Shown here: positions 6,255-8,463 of the stretch, in pieces
Layout: each line of letters begins with the position of its first letter
Position numbering within the stretch: position 1 is the first letter of the stretch
DNA from: Actinomycetota bacterium
Lineage (GTDB): Bacteria > Actinomycetota > Thermoleophilia > Solirubrobacterales > Solirubrobacteraceae
Direction of reading: 5' to 3'
Assembly (NCBI GenBank): GCA_005888335.1
Contig: VAWY01000180.1
Coordinates: 1-8,463, forward strand
DNA length: 8,463 nucleotides
Made by a program: the position numbers and the translations under genes
The notes under the pieces: generated by a model
What the model was told of the DNA's origin: nothing
What the model saw: the letters and a program-made list of their open reading frames with translations, nothing else
The model's database searches: none

Positions 6255-7485
6255 CCAGACCTTCGTGATCGTCGGCGCCAGCCTGGCCGGCGCCAAGGCG
6301 GCAGAAACCCTGCGCACCGAGGGCTTCGACGGACGCGTCATCCTCGTCGGCGCAGAGGAGGCGCGTCCGTACGAACGCCCGCCGCTGTCCAAGGACTACC
6401 TGCGCGGCGAGGTCGGCCGCGAGAAGGTCTACGTCCACGACGAGAACTTCTACGCGGACCACGACATCGAGCTACGCCTCGGGCGGACGGTGACGGCCCT
6501 CGACACGGGCGGACAGGAGCTCACCGTGCGTCACGGCGAGCGGCTGCAGTACGACCGGCTCCTGCTCGCGACGGGGTCAGAGCCGCGCCATCTGCCGATC
6601 CCGGGCGGCTCGCTCGACGGCGTGCTGTATCTGCGCAGCGTCGAGGACTCCGATGTCCTGCGCGAGCGCCTGGACCGCGGCGGCAGCGTGGTTGTCATCG
6701 GCGCGGGCTGGATCGGCGCCGAAGTCGCCGCCTCCGCCCGGCAACGGGGACTCGACGTCACGGTCATCGAGCCGGCTTCCGTACCGCTCGAGCGGGTCCT
6801 GGGCCGCGAGATCGGAGCCATCTACCGCGACGTCCACAGCGACCACGGGGTACGCATGCTGCTTGGCACCGGAGTCGAGCGCTTCGAGGGACACACGGCG
6901 GTCGAACGCGTCCGCACCACCGACGGGCGCACGATCGAGTGCGACTTCGTCGTCGTCGGCATCGGCGTCACTCCCCGAACGGGGCTCGCCGCGGAGGCCG
7001 GGCTCCACGTCGACGACGGGATCGTCGTCGACGAGCACCTTCAGACCAGCGTGCCGGGCGTGTTCGCCGCCGGCGACGTCGCCGCGGCGCACCACCCCTT
7101 CTACGGGCAGCGAATCCGCGTCGAGCACTGGGCGAACGCACTGAACCAGGGACCAGTCGCGGCCCGCAACATGCTCGGCCGACCCGAGGTCTACGACCGC
7201 CTGCCGTACTTCTTCTCCGACCAGTACGACGTCGGCATGGAGTACTCGGGCTACGCCCGCACCTGGGACCGGGTCGTCCTGCGCGGCGATCCCGCGAGCC
7301 GGGAGTTCGTCGCCTTCTGGCTCGTCGGCGACCGCGTGGTCGCGGGCATGAACGTCAACGTCTGGGACGTCACCGAGCCCATCCAGGCGCTCATTCGCCA
7401 GCGCGTGGTGGTCGACGACCGGCGCCTCGCCGACCCCGGCATTCCCCTCGAGGAGCTCGCGGTGAAGAACGGGAGCGCGGCATGA
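6244..7485 (+). CDS. FAD-dependent NAD(P)H ferredoxin/rubredoxin reductase family
   Basis: 413 residues, full length for the group of ferredoxin, putidaredoxin and rubredoxin reductases. Order of parts: FAD Rossmann motif VIVGASLAGAKAAE (8-21); PYERPPLSK (42-50); ATGSEPR (109-115); NAD-binding motif VIGAGWIGAE (151-160), with Glu176 ending the second strand (VTVIEPA), which usually signals NADH preference; FAD motif FAAGDVA (274-280); VEHWANALNQG (293-303); and the C-terminal reductase domain (about 320-405). It would carry electrons from NADH to a small iron-sulfur protein, which is not encoded in the window. AAGGA precedes the ATG, which lies inside the 3' end of folE. Its stop overlaps the tal start (ATGA). 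A direct role in pterin recycling is conceivable but speculative. Confidence 0.94.
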   Translation: MTADQTFVIVGASLAGAKAAETLRTEGFDGRVILVGAEEARPYERPPLSKDYLRGEVGREKVYVHDENFYADHDIELRLGRTVTALDTGGQELTVRHGERLQYDRLLLATGSEPRHLPIPGGSLDGVLYLRSVEDSDVLRERLDRGGSVVVIGAGWIGAEVAASARQRGLDVTVIEPASVPLERVLGREIGAIYRDVHSDHGVRMLLGTGVERFEGHTAVERVRTTDGRTIECDFVVVGIGVTPRTGLAAEAGLHVDDGIVVDEHLQTSVPGVFAAGDVAAAHHPFYGQRIRVEHWANALNQGPVAARNMLGRPEVYDRLPYFFSDQYDVGMEYSGYARTWDRVVLRGDPASREFVAFWLVGDRVVAGMNVNVWDVTEPIQALIRQRVVVDDRRLADPGIPLEELAVKNGSAA

Positions 7486-8463
7486 ACCGCCTGCGCGCCT
7501 TGCACGACACCGGCGTCTCGATCTGGCTCGACACGCTCTCACGCGAGCTGCTCGACGACGGGGAGTTCGCGACGCTGATCGCCGAGTCCGCGGTGACCGG
7601 CGCGACGTCCAACCCGACGATCTTCGCCAAAGCCATCACGGGATCCTACCGCTACGACGACCAGCTGCGCAGCTCCGTCGGCGCCGGGATCCGTGACCAG
7701 CAAGAGCTCTTCTTCGAGCTCGCGCTCGACGACGTCGCCAGGGCGGCCGACCTCCTGCGCGCCTCGTACGAGGCGAGCGGCGGACGCGACGGCTTCGTCT
7801 CGTTCGAGTGCACGCCCGATCTCGCCGACGACTCCGCCGCCACCATCGCGCAGGCCACCGGGCTCTGGAAACGCCTGGCCCGACCGAACGTGATGATCAA
7901 GGTGCCCGCGACGGAGGCCGGCGTCGTCGCGATCGAAGAGCTCACCGCGCGCGGCGTCAACATCAACGTCACGCTGCTCTTCTCACTCGCGCGCTACGAG
8001 CAGGCCATCGACGCGTACGTCACCGGCCTCGAGCGACGCGTGGCCGTCGGCGAGCCCGTCGACACGATCGCCTCCGTGGCGTCCTTCTTCGTCTCGCGGG
8101 TCGACGCGAAGGCAGACGCTGTGCTCCCGATGCCGTCGTCCCTGCGCGGCCGGGTCGCGATCGCCAACGCGCGTCTGGCCTACAAGCGCTACCGCGAACG
8201 CTTCACCGACGAACGCTGGCTCGCGCTCCGCGACGCCGGCGCGCGCCCTCAACGCCCGCTGTGGGCGAGCACCGCCACGAAGGACCCGAGCTACTCCGAC
8301 GTCCTCTACGTCGAGGAGCTCATCGCTCCAGACGTCATCAACACGATGCCGGAGTCGACGCTGCGCGCCTTCGCCGACCACGGCGACCCAACGCGAGCGT
8401 TCGGTGATGACGCCGGTGCCTACGCACGGACGCTGCGCGACGCCGCGCGTGCCGGTGTCCAGC
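7482..8463 (+). CDS. tal: Transaldolase, 3' end outside window
   Basis: Open from ATG 7482 to the window edge (327 codons), so the last 30-50 residues of a roughly 360-375-residue long-form transaldolase are missing. It moves a dihydroxyacetone unit from sedoheptulose-7-phosphate to glyceraldehyde-3-phosphate in the non-oxidative pentose phosphate pathway. Seen in order: SIWLDTLSR with Asp17; TGATSNPTIF with Asn44; VSFECTP with Glu109 (where many homologues read VS-E-V); the Schiff-base Lys140 in NVMIKVPATEAG; and NINVTLLFSLARY with Thr164 and Ser168. Later blocks VASFFVSRVD, LWASTATKDPSYSD and VINTMPESTL match the family. The start overlaps the reductase stop by 4 bp (ATGA), so translation is coupled. 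Neighbouring pentose phosphate genes may follow beyond the edge, which cannot be seen here. Confidence 0.95.
   Translation, partial: MNRLRALHDTGVSIWLDTLSRELLDDGEFATLIAESAVTGATSNPTIFAKAITGSYRYDDQLRSSVGAGIRDQQELFFELALDDVARAADLLRASYEASGGRDGFVSFECTPDLADDSAATIAQATGLWKRLARPNVMIKVPATEAGVVAIEELTARGVNINVTLLFSLARYEQAIDAYVTGLERRVAVGEPVDTIASVASFFVSRVDAKADAVLPMPSSLRGRVAIANARLAYKRYRERFTDERWLALRDAGARPQRPLWASTATKDPSYSDVLYVEELIAPDVINTMPESTLRAFADHGDPTRAFGDDAGAYARTLRDAARAGVQ

Overview
The window is a dense stretch of very GC-rich bacterial chromosome with strong G/C bias at third codon positions, short intergenic gaps and several overlapping start/stop codons. Gene content (tandem universal stress protein, DUF488, several small actinobacterial-looking proteins, a long-form transaldolase) suggests an actinobacterium, possibly of the Thermoleophilia/Solirubrobacterales type. 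That placement is inferred from sequence style and not demonstrated. I see no mobile element, CRISPR array, tRNA or rRNA.

Layout: (1) 1-1040, plus strand: the end of a glyceraldehyde-3-phosphate dehydrogenase gene, overlapping by four bases (GTGA) a patatin-like phospholipase. (2) 1058-1929, minus strand, convergent with (1): a small operon of an 81-residue two-helix membrane protein, a 77-residue winged-helix-like protein and an AhpD/carboxymuconolactone-decarboxylase-like protein. (3) 1930-2364: the only long non-coding stretch (435 bp), rich in dyad symmetries, including a perfect 22-bp palindrome whose half-site recurs about 180 bp away. (4) 2365-4924, minus strand: a tight operon of tandem universal stress protein, DUF488 protein and acyl-CoA dehydrogenase, with gaps of 9-10 bp. 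(5) 4998-5423, minus strand: a small unrecognised protein. (6) 5619-8463, plus strand: GTP cyclohydrolase I (folE), an NADH/FAD ferredoxin-reductase-type enzyme and transaldolase (tal, cut by the window edge), each overlapping the next by 11 and 4 bp.

Together the genes look like a metabolic and stress island: sugar phosphate metabolism at both ends (gap, tal), redox and cofactor enzymes (folE, flavoprotein reductase, AhpD-like protein), and a stress-protein/acyl-CoA dehydrogenase operon. No single known pathway joins them. The most interesting points are the translationally coupled folE-reductase-tal operon, the CMHH variant of the FolE zinc motif, the repeated dyads upstream of the small membrane-protein/winged-helix operon, and that operon itself. 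I found no clear evidence of a wholly new system; most genes belong to recognisable families.
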